Shown in pieces: positions 17,234 through 25,801 of a DNA stretch of 64,000 bases (position 1 is the first letter of the stretch; each line of letters opens with the position of its first letter). The stretch is from DASXYG01 sp036502625 (GTDB taxonomy: Bacteria; Actinomycetota; Actinomycetes; Streptosporangiales; Streptosporangiaceae): NCBI GenBank assembly GCA_036502625.1, contig DASXYG010000031.1, forward strand, positions 1 through 64,000, read 5' to 3'. The notes beneath the pieces were generated by a model, which did no database searches, was not told the DNA's origin, and saw only the letters and a program-made list of their open reading frames with translations. Position numbers and translations under genes: made by a program.

Positions 17234-18562
17234 GTGTCCCGCACCCCCACCGTCGCGGCGGTCGAGGTCGTCCCCGTCGCCGGCCACGACTCGATGCTGC
17301 TGAACCTGTCCGGCGCGCACGGGCCGTACTTCACCCGCAACATCGCGATCGTCACCGACAGCGACGGCCGTACGGGGCTGGGCGAGGTGCCCGGCGGCGA
17401 GGCGATCGCCGCCACGATCACCGAGGCCGCCGACCTGCTCATCGGCGCGCCGGTCGCCCGGTTCGGGAGCCTGCTCGGCGAGGCGTCCCGGCGGTTCGCC
17501 GGACGGGACCGCGCCGGCCGCGGCAGCCAGACGTTCGACCAGCGCACCACGATCCACGCGGTCACCGCGCTGGAGTCCGCGCTGCTCGACCTCCTCGGGC
17601 AGTGGCTCGGCGTGCCGGTCGCCGAACTGCTCGGCGAGGGACGGCAGCGCGACTCCGTGCCGGTGCTCGGCTACCTCTTCTACGTCGGCGACCACGCCGC
17701 CACCGACCTGCCGTACGTCGTGGAGGACCGTCCCGCCGACGACTGGGGGCGGCTGCGGCGGCGACCGGCGCTCGACCCCGACGCGATCGTCGCGCAGGCG
17801 GAGGCCGCCCGTACGCGCTACGGCTTCCGCGACTTCAAGCTCAAGGGCGGTGTGCTGCCGGGCGAGGAGGAGATGCGGGCCGTACGCGCGCTGGCCGCCC
17901 GCTTCCCCGACGCCCGGATCACCCTCGACCCGAACGGCGCCTGGCCGCTGGCCGAGGCCGTCGCCCTGTGCCGCGACGCCGGCGACGTGCTCGCGTACGC
18001 GGAGGACCCGTGCGGCGCCGAGGACGGCCTGTCCGGCCGCGAGGTGATGGCCGAGTTCCGCCGCGCCACCGGCATCCCCACGGCCACCAACATGATCGCC
18101 ACCGACTGGCGCCAGCTCGCCCACGCCGTCCGCGCCAACGCCGTCGACATCCCCCTAGCCGACCCCCACTTCTGGACGCTGCGCGGCTCCGTACGCGTCG
18201 CCCAGCTCTGCCACGACTTCGGCCTGACCTGGGGCTCCCACTCCAACAACCACCTGGACATCTCCCTGGCGATGTTCACCCACGCCGGCGCCGCCGCCCC
18301 CGGGAACATCACCGCCCTGGACACCCACTGGATCTGGCAAGACGGCCAACGCCTAACCACAACCCCCTACGAAATCCGCAAAGGCCAAATCACCGTCCCA
18401 GACCACCCCGGCCTCGGCCTCACCCTGGACCGCGAGGCCCTAGCGGCAGCCCACGACCTGTACCTGTCCCACGGCCTCGGCACCCGCGACGACGCACGAG
18501 CAATGCGCTACCTAGTCCCGTCATGGACCTTCGACCCCAACCGCCCAGCCCTGGTCCGCTAG
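17234..18562 (+). CDS. gudD: Glucarate dehydratase
   Basis: A 442-residue enolase-superfamily enzyme dehydrating D-glucarate to 5-dehydro-4-deoxy-D-glucarate. Diagnostic stretches are NLSGAHGPYFTRNIAIV near the N-terminus, FKLKGGVLPG with the catalytic Lys pair, ITLDPNGAWPL and AYAEDPCG with metal-binding acids, GIPTATNMIATDW, and GLTWGSHSNNHLDISLAMFTH with the catalytic His. The length matches the E. coli enzyme. I chose GTG at 17234 (VSRTPTVAAVEVVPVAGHDSM); an ATG at 17210 would add eight atypical residues. From about base 18130 onward, third positions become richer in A and C, continuing into the skewed tract that follows. The next pathway enzyme is a pseudogene here. Confidence 0.93.
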   Translation: MSRTPTVAAVEVVPVAGHDSMLLNLSGAHGPYFTRNIAIVTDSDGRTGLGEVPGGEAIAATITEAADLLIGAPVARFGSLLGEASRRFAGRDRAGRGSQTFDQRTTIHAVTALESALLDLLGQWLGVPVAELLGEGRQRDSVPVLGYLFYVGDHAATDLPYVVEDRPADDWGRLRRRPALDPDAIVAQAEAARTRYGFRDFKLKGGVLPGEEEMRAVRALAARFPDARITLDPNGAWPLAEAVALCRDAGDVLAYAEDPCGAEDGLSGREVMAEFRRATGIPTATNMIATDWRQLAHAVRANAVDIPLADPHFWTLRGSVRVAQLCHDFGLTWGSHSNNHLDISLAMFTHAGAAAPGNITALDTHWIWQDGQRLTTTPYEIRKGQITVPDHPGLGLTLDREALAAAHDLYLSHGLGTRDDARAMRYLVPSWTFDPNRPALVR

Positions 18563-18632
18563 AGCCCCGCCCCCACCCACTCAACGCGCCACCAAGCCCC
18601 AGCCACGACGCCCCCCCAGAGCCACCCAGACC

Positions 18633-18717
18633 AGAGGCGAAGCCCCCGCGGCCCAACCCCGAACACGCTGGACCGAGAACGCGGAAAAACAGTCGCGCGC
18701 AGCGCGGCCTCATCGCC
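18633..18717. repeat. 85-bp repeat, copy 1
   Basis: Begins AGAGGCGAAGCCCCCGCGGC and ends GCGGCCTCATCGCC. The middle contains GAACGCGGAAAAACAGTCGC, almost invariant among the four copies. Both ends are GC-rich with self-complementary words (CGCGCAGCGCG). Confidence 0.85.
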
Positions 18718-18888
18718 ACCACACCCGCACACCCGCACACCCGCACACCGGCACACCCGCGCCGCCGACAACCGCGCGCCGCGACCTCATCGCCATCGCA
18801 CTCACACACCCGGCCACCAACCACGCGAAGCGCCACCCCCTCGCGCACCGAGGCCGGGCCACGGTGCAACCCTGGAGACAGCGGGGCT

Positions 18889-18973
18889 AGAGGCGAAGCC
18901 CCCGCGGCCCAACCACGAACACGCCCCGCCCAGAACGCGGAAAAACAGTCGCGCGCAGCGCGGCCTCATCGCC
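18889..18973. repeat. 85-bp repeat, copy 2
   Basis: Same element, same length, 256 bases after copy 1. It differs from copy 1 mainly in the 20 bases after CCCAACC (CACGAACACGCCCCGCCCAG in place of the copy 1 version). ACCACACCCGCAC follows, as after copy 1. Confidence 0.85.
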
Positions 18974-19072
18974 ACCACACCCGCACCCCCCGACCGCCGA
19001 CGATGCGGACCGTGGCCCCCCCAATCGCGCACCGAGGCCCGGCCACGACGAACCCCCAGAGCCAGTGAGGCC

Positions 19073-19157
19073 AGAGGCGAAGCCCTCGCGGCCCAACCCC
19101 GAACACGCTTCACCCGGAACGCGGAAAATCAGTCGCGCGCAGCGCGGCCTTATCGCC
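19073..19157. repeat. 85-bp repeat, copy 3
   Basis: Same element, 184 bases after copy 2, with AAAATCAG for AAAAACAG and CTTATCGCC at the end. Preceded by CCCCCAGAGCCAGTGAGGCC. Confidence 0.85.
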
Positions 19158-19239
19158 GCGCACCCGCACATCCCAGCCGACCGCGGCCCCATCGCGAGCC
19201 AACACCCGGCCACAACGAACCCCCAGAGCCACCCAGACC

Positions 19240-19323
19240 AGAGGCGAAGCCCCCGCGGCCCAACCACGAACACGCCCCGCCCAGAACGCGGAAAAACAGT
19301 CGCGCGCAGCGCGGCCTTATCGC
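19240..19323. repeat. 85-bp repeat, copy 4
   Basis: Same element, 167 bases after copy 3. Its variable centre equals that of copy 2 while its upstream flank (CCCCCAGAGCCACCCAGACC) equals that of copy 1, suggesting exchange between copies. The last base differs (CTTATCGC then A). Confidence 0.85.
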
Positions 19324-19387
19324 AGTCGCTCGCGCGCCCGACCGACAACCACGCGAAGCTCGACGTGCGCGATGCGGTCGCGGGCCA

Positions 19388-19701
19388 TCAGCGCACCTTG
19401 TCGACCAGCGCCGTGAGCTCGGCGAGCTCGGCCTCGTCGAGGTCCGTCAGCGGCGCCCGCACCGGTCCCGCGGGCCGTCCGACCACCTTCAGCCCGGCCT
19501 TGATGATGCTGACCGCGTATCCCGGCGCCCGGTTGCGGATGTCGCAGTACGGGATCACGAACTCCTCCAGCAGCGCCAGCACCCGCGCGTCGTCCCCGCC
19601 CCGCAGCGCCTCGTAGAAGCCGATGGCGAACCGCGGCAGGGGAACGACAACAGCCCCGAACCGATCTGCCGGGCGACCTCGGCGGGCGTCAGGTTGGCCA
19701 T
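19388..19701 (-). pseudogene. 5-dehydro-4-deoxyglucarate dehydratase remnant (KdgD type), internal deletion
   Basis: The ATG at 19701 starts MANLTPAEVARQIGSGLLSFP, the N-terminus expected for KdgD-type members of the DHDPS/NAL aldolase superfamily. The frame then shifts and RFAIGFYEALRGGDDARVLA continues through EEFVIPYCDIRNRAPGYAVS and VVGRPAGPVRAPLTDL to a TGA at 19388-19390, the expected C-terminus. About 200 residues in between, including the Schiff-base lysine, are gone. The enzyme would convert the product of the neighbouring glucarate dehydratase to 2-oxoglutarate semialdehyde. Convergent with gudD. Confidence 0.75.
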
Positions 19702-19783
19702 GCGGCGACTGTAGGAACCCCGTCGATTCGCGTCCAACACCGGATCGAGATCGATCGGTACCTTCACGGCATGGCGTACGGGC

Positions 19784-20419
19784 TCAGGCGTTGACGTACG
19801 CGAGGACGGCGAGCACCCGGCGGTGGCCGCTGTCGCCGGCGGGGAGGCCGAGCTTGCGGAAGATGTTGCCGACGTGCTTGAGCACGGCGCGTTCGGTGAC
19901 GACGAGGCGGCGCGCGATCGCGGGGTTGTCGTGCCCCTGGGCCATCAGGTGGAGCACCTCGCGTTCGCGGGGGGTCAGCGCGCGCAGGGGGTCGCGGCGG
20001 GTCATGAGCTGGGTGACGACCTCGGGGTCGAGGGCGGTGCCGCCGGCGGCCACCCGGTCCATGGCCTCCAGGAACTCCTCGACCCGGCCGACGCGGTCCT
20101 TCAGGAGGTAGCCGGTGCCGGCCGCGCCGGTGGCCAGCAGCTCGGTGGCGTAGCTCTGCTCGACGTACTGGGACAGCACCAGGACGGGCAGGCCGGGGAT
20201 CCGCGCGCGGGCCTCGACGGCGGCGCGCAGCCCCTCGTCGCGGAAGCCCGGCGGCATACGGACGTCGAGGATCGCGATGTCCGGACGGTGTTCCAGCAGG
20301 GCGGGCACGATCTCCGGGCCGCTGGCCGCGATGCCGGCGATCTCGTGTCCCGCGGCCCCGGCCAGCAGGGCGATGCCCTCGCGGAGCAGCGCGTTGTCCT
20401 CGGCGATCACGATGCGCAT
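19784..20419 (-). CDS. NarL-family response regulator
   Basis: A 211-residue regulator: receiver domain MRIVIAEDNALLREG with phosphoacceptor Asp52 (DIAILDVRMPP) and LLKDRVG, then a LuxR-type HTH LTPREREVLHLMAQGHDNPAIARRLVV near residues 145-175. It is the partner of the kinase gene that overlaps it by 13 bases. Targets are unknown; the divergent CPBP protease gene beyond the kinase is a candidate. Confidence 0.93.
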   Translation of the reverse strand: MRIVIAEDNALLREGIALLAGAAGHEIAGIAASGPEIVPALLEHRPDIAILDVRMPPGFRDEGLRAAVEARARIPGLPVLVLSQYVEQSYATELLATGAAGTGYLLKDRVGRVEEFLEAMDRVAAGGTALDPEVVTQLMTRRDPLRALTPREREVLHLMAQGHDNPAIARRLVVTERAVLKHVGNIFRKLGLPAGDSGHRRVLAVLAYVNA

Positions 20420-21621
20420 GGCAGGCGAACCTCGATGGTCGTTCCTCCGCCGCGTGGGCTGTGGATGTGGACGGTGCCGTCGAGCGCGGCGACCCGGCGG
20501 CGGATGCCGAGCAGGCCGGTGCCGAGGTCCGGGTCGGCGCCGCCCCGGCCGTCGTCGCGTACGCGGACCCGCAGCTCCGCGCCGTCGGGCTCGACCGTCA
20601 CCTCGGCGCTCGCGGCGGCGCTGTGCCTGCTGACGTTGGTCAGCGACTCGGCGACGACGAAGTACGCGGCGGCCTCCACCGGCGCGGGCGGCCGCGGCAG
20701 GCCCTCCGGTACGCGGACGGTGACCGGGATGCGCTGGCCGCCGGCGATCGCGCGTACGGCGCCGTCGAGGCCGCGGTCGGCGAGGATCGGCGGGTAGATG
20801 CCGCGGATCACCGTGCGGAGCTGCGTCAGGGAGTCCTCGATGCCGGTGCGGGCGTCGCGCAGGAACGCCAGCGCGGTGTCCGGCTCGCCGGTGAAGGACC
20901 GCTCGGCCAGGCCCAGCCGTACGGCGATCGACACGAGCTGCGCCTGCACGCCGTCGTGCAGGTCGCGCTCGATGCGGCGCAGCTCCGCCCCGTGCGACTC
21001 CAGCGCCTCGGTACGGGTCTCGGTGAGCTCCTCGACGCGTTCGGCCAGCCGCGCCCGCGCGGTCGGCCGCAGCAGCGCCCGCGCGAACCGCGCCTGGACG
21101 CGCGCCGCGACGGGCACGAGCCACCACAGCAGGACGGCGTACGCGGCCGCCTGGACGAACGGCAGGGTCAGCGCCACCGGCCAGGTGCGGACCTCGACGA
21201 ACGCGGTGACCGTGCCGGGCGGCAGCAGCCACCACCACAGCGGCATGGTCAGCGACGAGACGGTCCCCGGCCACAGCCCCACGGCGATCAGCGCCGCGAA
21301 CGTGCCCGTCGGCCCGTGGACGACCAGCCAGAGCAGGTCGCGCCAGGTCGCCGGGTCGCGGACGACCGTACGGACCCGCCGCCAGTGGCCGCCGCCGAGC
21401 GGCCGGTACGGGGCGGGGATGCGTTCGCCGAGCAGCCGCCCCGCCCGCCGGCGCTCCGTTGCGGCCAGGCTGCGCAGCACACCCGCGGCCTCCGGCAGCA
21501 CGGGCAGGACGAGCACCGCGGGCACCGCCATCACCAGGCCGAACAGCGCGGGCAGCGCGGTCTGCAGGCCGACGAGCAGCGTGCCGGTCGCGGCCGCGCT
21601 GCGCCTGATCGCTGTTCTCAT
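20407..21621 (-). CDS. NarL-type sensor histidine kinase
   Basis: A 404-residue kinase with N-terminal hydrophobic segments (VGLQTALPALFGLVMAVPAVLVLP and two pairs later), a HisKA_3 box RRIERDLHDGVQAQLVSIAV carrying the phosphorylated His, and a HATPase_c end (VAESLTNVSRHSAA, VRDDGRGGAD, GTGLLGIRRRV). The ATG at 21621 (MRTAIRRSAAATG) was chosen over an upstream in-frame start that gives no plausible sequence. The signal is unknown. Confidence 0.92.
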   Translation of the reverse strand: MRTAIRRSAAATGTLLVGLQTALPALFGLVMAVPAVLVLPVLPEAAGVLRSLAATERRRAGRLLGERIPAPYRPLGGGHWRRVRTVVRDPATWRDLLWLVVHGPTGTFAALIAVGLWPGTVSSLTMPLWWWLLPPGTVTAFVEVRTWPVALTLPFVQAAAYAVLLWWLVPVAARVQARFARALLRPTARARLAERVEELTETRTEALESHGAELRRIERDLHDGVQAQLVSIAVRLGLAERSFTGEPDTALAFLRDARTGIEDSLTQLRTVIRGIYPPILADRGLDGAVRAIAGGQRIPVTVRVPEGLPRPPAPVEAAAYFVVAESLTNVSRHSAAASAEVTVEPDGAELRVRVRDDGRGGADPDLGTGLLGIRRRVAALDGTVHIHSPRGGGTTIEVRLPCAS

Positions 21622-21761
21622 CGTGCTCCGGTACACGGGGCCGCGTGGCCGGGGGTGGTGCCGGCGACACCCCTGATTCGGGTGCGCGGACGACTGTGCG
21701 TCAACGGGTCCGACCATAGCGTCGTCACCGCCGGAAAACGGTCGAAAGGGAAGGACGACGC

Positions 21762-22673
21762 GTGATCATCAACGAACCCGCGCACCGTACGGACGGGGTG
21801 CGGCGCGAACGGACCGGCCTGGCGGGGCTCATCGCCAGGCGGCCGATGAGCGCCTTCTTCACGCTCGCCTTCGGGCTGAGCTGGATCGCGTGGATGCCGT
21901 ACGTGCTCGGGATGAACGGCCTGGGCCTGGAGCCGGAGATCCGGTTCCCGGCCGTGCTGGGCACCACCCAACTCCTCGGCGTGCTGCCCGGCGCGTACCT
22001 CGGGCCGATCACGGCGGCGTTCATCGTCACCGCGGTCGTGGACGGCAGGCCCGGGCTGCGCCGCTGGGCCGGGCGGCTGGTGCGGTGGCGGGTGAGCTGG
22101 CGCTGGTACGCCGCGATCCTGCTCGGCGTCCCCCTCGTGCTCGGCGTGACCACGATCCCGTTCTCCGGCGGCCAGATCCAGATGCCGTCCCTGGCGGTGC
22201 TGGTCGCCTTCGTGCCGGGGCTGGTCCTCCAGATGGTCACGACCGGCCTGGCCGAGGAGCCCGGCTGGCGCGACTTCGCGCTCCCCCGCCTCCAGCCCCG
22301 CTTCGGCGCGCTGCGCGGCAACCTCATCCTCGGCCCGCTGTGGGGCGCCTGGCACCTGCCGCTGTTCCTCTCCGAGTGGGGCGGCTGGCCCGACGTGCCG
22401 TGGTACACGCCCGTGGAGTTCATCGGCACCACGTTCATGTTCAGCCTGGTGATGACCTGGGTGTTCAACCGCACCGGCGAGAGCCTGCCGCTCGCCATGC
22501 TGCTGCACACGAGCGTGAACAACTTCTTCTCGACGGCGTGGGCGTCGATCTTCCCGGCCGTGGGCCCGCACGACACCGGCCACGTCTTCCTCATCGCGTC
22601 CACGGCCGCCGCCGCCGTCCTCCTCATCGCCACCCGCGGACGCCTCGGCTGGCGGCCCGCACCCACCACGTGA
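21762..22673 (+). CDS. CPBP-family intramembrane metalloprotease
   Basis: A 303-residue, eight-helix membrane protein with the three CPBP (Abi) motifs: TGLAEEPGWRDFALPRLQ (EExxxR), LWGAWHLPLF (histidine motif) and LLHTSVNN. These residues line a membrane-embedded metalloprotease site in Rce1-type relatives. The GTG follows GAAAGGGAAGGACGACGC. Divergent from the two-component system, so joint regulation is possible. Substrate unknown. Confidence 0.9.
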   Translation: MIINEPAHRTDGVRRERTGLAGLIARRPMSAFFTLAFGLSWIAWMPYVLGMNGLGLEPEIRFPAVLGTTQLLGVLPGAYLGPITAAFIVTAVVDGRPGLRRWAGRLVRWRVSWRWYAAILLGVPLVLGVTTIPFSGGQIQMPSLAVLVAFVPGLVLQMVTTGLAEEPGWRDFALPRLQPRFGALRGNLILGPLWGAWHLPLFLSEWGGWPDVPWYTPVEFIGTTFMFSLVMTWVFNRTGESLPLAMLLHTSVNNFFSTAWASIFPAVGPHDTGHVFLIASTAAAAVLLIATRGRLGWRPAPTT

Positions 22674-22715
22674 CGCACTCCAACGGCCTCGGCCTGTCCG
22701 AGGCCCGTCCCGTGC

Positions 22716-24278
22716 TCAGCCGAGCCGGTCGGCCATCAGCTCGCCGGTCATGATCGCCGCGAGGTTGGTGTTGGCCCGCGGCACGGACGGGAAGACCGAC
22801 GCGTCGACCACCCGGACGCCGTCCAGCCCCAGCACACGGCAGGACGGGTCGACGACCGTGGACGGGTCGCCGGGCGCGCCCATCCGGCAGGTGCTGGTGC
22901 CGTGCTGGGCGTCGGCCGCCGTCGCGAGGAGGTGGTCGTCGAGCGCGGCGTCGTCGTCGAGCGCGGCCAGCAGCGGGCGGTTCCAGTCGTCCAGGGGGCC
23001 GTCGAGGATCGGCGCGACCTCCGGGCCGCGCGCCATCTCGACCAGCGCGCGGACGCCGTCGCGCATCCGGTCCCGGTCCCGCGCGTCGGACAGCATCCGC
23101 TCCCGTACGTCGGGCTGCGCCTCCGGGTCGGCGGACGTCAGCGTGAGCACGCCGCGCGAGTCGTTGCGGTTGAGCCAGATGCCCAGGCCGCCGGCCACGA
23201 ACCGCCGGTCGGCGGTCTCCATGGACAGCACGTTCTGGTTCATCGAGACGAGCATCATGTCCAGCGGCGGCGCGCCGGGGCCGCTGGTGTAGCGGACGCA
23301 GACGTTGGTGTGGCGGTCGTCCGGCGTCTTGATGGCCGCGTCGCCGGTGAGCGGCAGCGCCACGAGGATCAGCGGATGGTCCTGCATGCCGCGGCCGACC
23401 GGGAGGTCCTGCCGTACGGCGATGCCCAGGCGGGACAGGTCGCCCGCCGGGCCCACCCCGGAGCGCATGAGGATGGCCGGGGAGTGGATCACCCCGGCGC
23501 TGAGCACGATCTCGTCCGCGTACTCGGTCACCGGCGTGCCGTCCTGGACGACCTGGACGCCGACCGCGCGGTCGCCGGCGAACACGAGCCGGTCGACCAG
23601 GGCGCCGCCGCGGATCGTGAGCCCGGCCAGGTTCCGCGCCGGTTCGAGATAGGCGTCGTTGACCGAGACCCGGCGCCCGGCGCGGGAGTTGATCGGGTAC
23701 GGGGAGACGCCGGCGGCCGACGGCGCGTTCACGTCCGGCGCCCAGGGGTGCCCGGCGGCGAGCGCGGCGGCGCACAGCGCGGAGTCGACGGCGCCCCACC
23801 GCTCACGCGGCATCCGGAAGATCGGGGTGGGGCCACCGCGCCCGTGGTACGGCTCGCCGCCGTACTCCTCGTCGTCCTCGAGCCGCGCGAAGTACGGCAG
23901 GACGTCGGCCGGCGCCCACCCCGCGCAGCCGGCCGCGACCCAGTCGTCGAAGTCCTCCATCGGCGGCCGGATCGCGATCTGCCCGTTGATCGACGAGCTG
24001 CCGCCCACCCCGCGCCCGCGCCAGTACAGCGCCTGCTCCTGCTTCTCGGTCCGCGCGGAGTTCACCCCCGCCCAGATGAGCCGCCCCGCGGACCCGGTAT
24101 CCATGAGCCCGCGGAACGGATTCGGCGACCGCCACGCCTCGGGCATCCCCGCCGACCGGTAGTCGGGCCCCGCCTCGAGCAGCAGCACCCGCTTCCCCTT
24201 CTCGGCCGACCGCACGGCGAGCGCCGCCCCCGCGGACCCCGCCCCCACGACGATGACGTCCCAACCCGTATTCGCCAC
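22716..24278 (-). CDS. GMC-family FAD oxidoreductase
   Basis: A 520-residue glucose-methanol-choline oxidoreductase. The dinucleotide fold GAGSAGAALAVRSAE is near residue 12, the GMC signature RGRGVGGSSSINGQIAIRP near residue 88, a second signature region SAGVIHSPAILMRSGVGP near residue 258, and the C-terminal catalytic pair lies in AQHGTSTCRMG (His) and RANTNLAAIMTGE (Asn). The start is a GTG preceded by GGGAGGGG. The substrate is probably an alcohol; choline dehydrogenase is the best-known relative, but nothing here supports that substrate. Confidence 0.9.
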   Translation of the reverse strand: MANTGWDVIVVGAGSAGAALAVRSAEKGKRVLLLEAGPDYRSAGMPEAWRSPNPFRGLMDTGSAGRLIWAGVNSARTEKQEQALYWRGRGVGGSSSINGQIAIRPPMEDFDDWVAAGCAGWAPADVLPYFARLEDDEEYGGEPYHGRGGPTPIFRMPRERWGAVDSALCAAALAAGHPWAPDVNAPSAAGVSPYPINSRAGRRVSVNDAYLEPARNLAGLTIRGGALVDRLVFAGDRAVGVQVVQDGTPVTEYADEIVLSAGVIHSPAILMRSGVGPAGDLSRLGIAVRQDLPVGRGMQDHPLILVALPLTGDAAIKTPDDRHTNVCVRYTSGPGAPPLDMMLVSMNQNVLSMETADRRFVAGGLGIWLNRNDSRGVLTLTSADPEAQPDVRERMLSDARDRDRMRDGVRALVEMARGPEVAPILDGPLDDWNRPLLAALDDDAALDDHLLATAADAQHGTSTCRMGAPGDPSTVVDPSCRVLGLDGVRVVDASVFPSVPRANTNLAAIMTGELMADRLG

Positions 24279-24356
24279 GCTGCCCCTCCCGCCCGAACCA
24301 CCGGTCCCAGCAGGCTAACCGCGGCCGCGTCCGTACGAGAACGGGGCCTGCCTTGT

Positions 24357-25673
24357 TCAACCGAGCCCGCCGTGGACGGGGTAGTTGGCGCGGAAGACGT
24401 TGCGCGGGTCGCGGGCTCGCTTCAGGTCGCGCAGGCGGGTGAGGGTCCGCTCGGGGAAGGCGGTCGCCGCGGTCTCGCCGGGGGCCAGGGACGTGAAGGG
24501 CTTGCGGCCGCTGGCCTGTGCGCCCAGTGCCCGGACGATCCGGTCCTGCTCGGCGCGCGCCGCGCGGGCGGGCTCCGGGCCGGCCGCGCCGCCGTGCAGG
24601 TAGAGCGCGTACGACTCGGCCAGTACGGGGGCGGCGCCGGCGCCGGGCCCGGTCAGCGCGCCGCCCAGGTGCCGGATCTGGAGGGCGAACAGCGGGTCGA
24701 TCGGGTCCGTCAGCAGGACCCGCGCGGCGTCCTCGTCCAGGCCGGTCAGCAGCTCGGCGCGGCTCAGCCCGTGCACCGGGCCGGTGGGCTCATCGGCGAT
24801 GCCGCCCAGGTCGGCCACCGCCACCACGCCGCGTGTGTCGGCGATCGGGCCCTCGACCTTGTCGAGACGGCGCAGCAGCGTCGCGCCCTGATCCGCATCG
24901 CCCAGGTAGGCCGCGTCCATCGCCACCATCGGCGGCGCGCCGGGGATCTCGAACCGGCTGAGCCAGACCGAGAGCTCGGGCGGCGCCTCGGCGGTGATCT
25001 CGTGAAAGGCCTCAAGAACCTCGCCGGCGCGGGAGCCCGGCCACATCACCCGCCCGCCGTACAGGCCCGGTGCCGGGTACAGGTCGAACTCGATCGCGGT
25101 CACCAGCGCGAAGTCGCCGCCGCCACCGCGCAGCGCCCAGAACAGCTCGGCGTCGGACGCGGCGGTCACCCTCGCCTGTACGCCGTCGGCGTCGACGACG
25201 TCGAAGGCGCGCACGCCCTCCGAGGCCCATCCGTACTTGCGGCTGAACCACGAAAGCCCGCCGCCCAGCGTGTAGCCGACCACGCTCACCACCGGGCTGC
25301 TCCCGGCCAAACCGGTCAGCCCGTACGCCCCGGCCGCCGCCTGCACCGCTCCCCACTTCACGCCCGCGCCCACCCGGGCCAGCCGCTCCCCCGGCCGTAC
25401 CTCCACCTCGTCCAGCCGCGCCGTACGCAGCAGGATCACCCCGTCCACGTCGCCCGACGCGCCATGCCCGCTCGGCTGGGCGGTCACCGACAGGCCCGAC
25501 CGCCGCGCGTAACCGACCAGGGCCGCCACGTCGTCGGCGTCCGCGGCCTCCACCACCGCGGCCACCGGCTGCTCGACCGCCCGGTTCCACGCCTGGGCGG
25601 CCTGGTCGAAGCCGTCCTCGCCGGGCAGCAGCACCCGGCCCCTGACCGCACCCCGCAGATCGCTGTTCGCCAT
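24357..25673 (-). CDS. FAD-linked oxidoreductase (BBE-like)
   Basis: A 438-residue protein of the FAD_binding_4/berberine-bridge group: the FAD domain contains QPSGHGASGDVDGVILLRT with the likely FAD-linking His, GLAGSSPVVSVVGYTLGGGLS, and ALRGGGGDFALVTAIEFDL; the C-terminal BBE motif is ARDPRNVFRANYPVHGG. A 6-S-cysteinyl link is not evident. The start was chosen at ATG 25673, preceded by GAAGGAGCGAGCCGAC; an upstream in-frame ATG would run through the promoter region. The divergent MarR gene is probably its regulator. Confidence 0.88.
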   Translation of the reverse strand: MANSDLRGAVRGRVLLPGEDGFDQAAQAWNRAVEQPVAAVVEAADADDVAALVGYARRSGLSVTAQPSGHGASGDVDGVILLRTARLDEVEVRPGERLARVGAGVKWGAVQAAAGAYGLTGLAGSSPVVSVVGYTLGGGLSWFSRKYGWASEGVRAFDVVDADGVQARVTAASDAELFWALRGGGGDFALVTAIEFDLYPAPGLYGGRVMWPGSRAGEVLEAFHEITAEAPPELSVWLSRFEIPGAPPMVAMDAAYLGDADQGATLLRRLDKVEGPIADTRGVVAVADLGGIADEPTGPVHGLSRAELLTGLDEDAARVLLTDPIDPLFALQIRHLGGALTGPGAGAAPVLAESYALYLHGGAAGPEPARAARAEQDRIVRALGAQASGRKPFTSLAPGETAATAFPERTLTRLRDLKRARDPRNVFRANYPVHGGLG

Positions 25674-25706
25674 GTCGGCTCGCTCCTTCGGCAGCTCCCC
25701 ACCCAT

Positions 25707-25768
25707 TAGTTGACGTGGGGAATATTGATGAGGCAGATACTGCACGAAAATATTACGCGCGTCAACTA
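25707..25768. promoter_or_regulatory. Symmetric operator/promoter pair between FAD oxidase and marR genes
   Basis: TAGTTGACG (25707-25715) and CGTCAACTA (25760-25768) are perfect 9-base inverted arms around a central near-palindrome CAGATACTG (25734-25742). Each arm contains TTGACG, a -35-like hexamer, and the centre supplies a -10-like hexamer for each direction: TTGACG-17-CAGTAT leftward, and TTGACG-18-CAGATA rightward. The two promoters face and overlap each other. Binding by the MarR protein at the arms would affect both. Confidence 0.5.
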
Positions 25769-25801
25769 TCCGCGGCTCAAACATCTGGGTAGAGTGGGGC
25801 C

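Larger units (their letters stand above)
18563..19387. other. Non-coding, C/A-skewed tract with four repeats
   Basis: No convincing gene. The + strand is strikingly rich in C and A and poor in T. It holds four copies of an 85-bp element (listed separately), each followed or preceded by shorter shared phrases such as CCCCCAGAGCCACCC and ACCACACCCGCAC. The short minus-strand frames here translate the repeat itself (DEAALRATVFPRS...VGPRGLRL) and have no ribosome sites. Confidence 0.75.

Noticed and set aside
18633..19323. Regular repeats that might be a CRISPR array
   Set aside because: The units are 85 bp with spacings of 167-256 bases and no uniform spacers or nearby cas genes.
18420..19348. 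Small minus-strand frames in the repeat tract (similar short proteins)
   Set aside because: They translate the repeat in the same frame, lack ribosome sites and overlap the gudD end; not credible genes.
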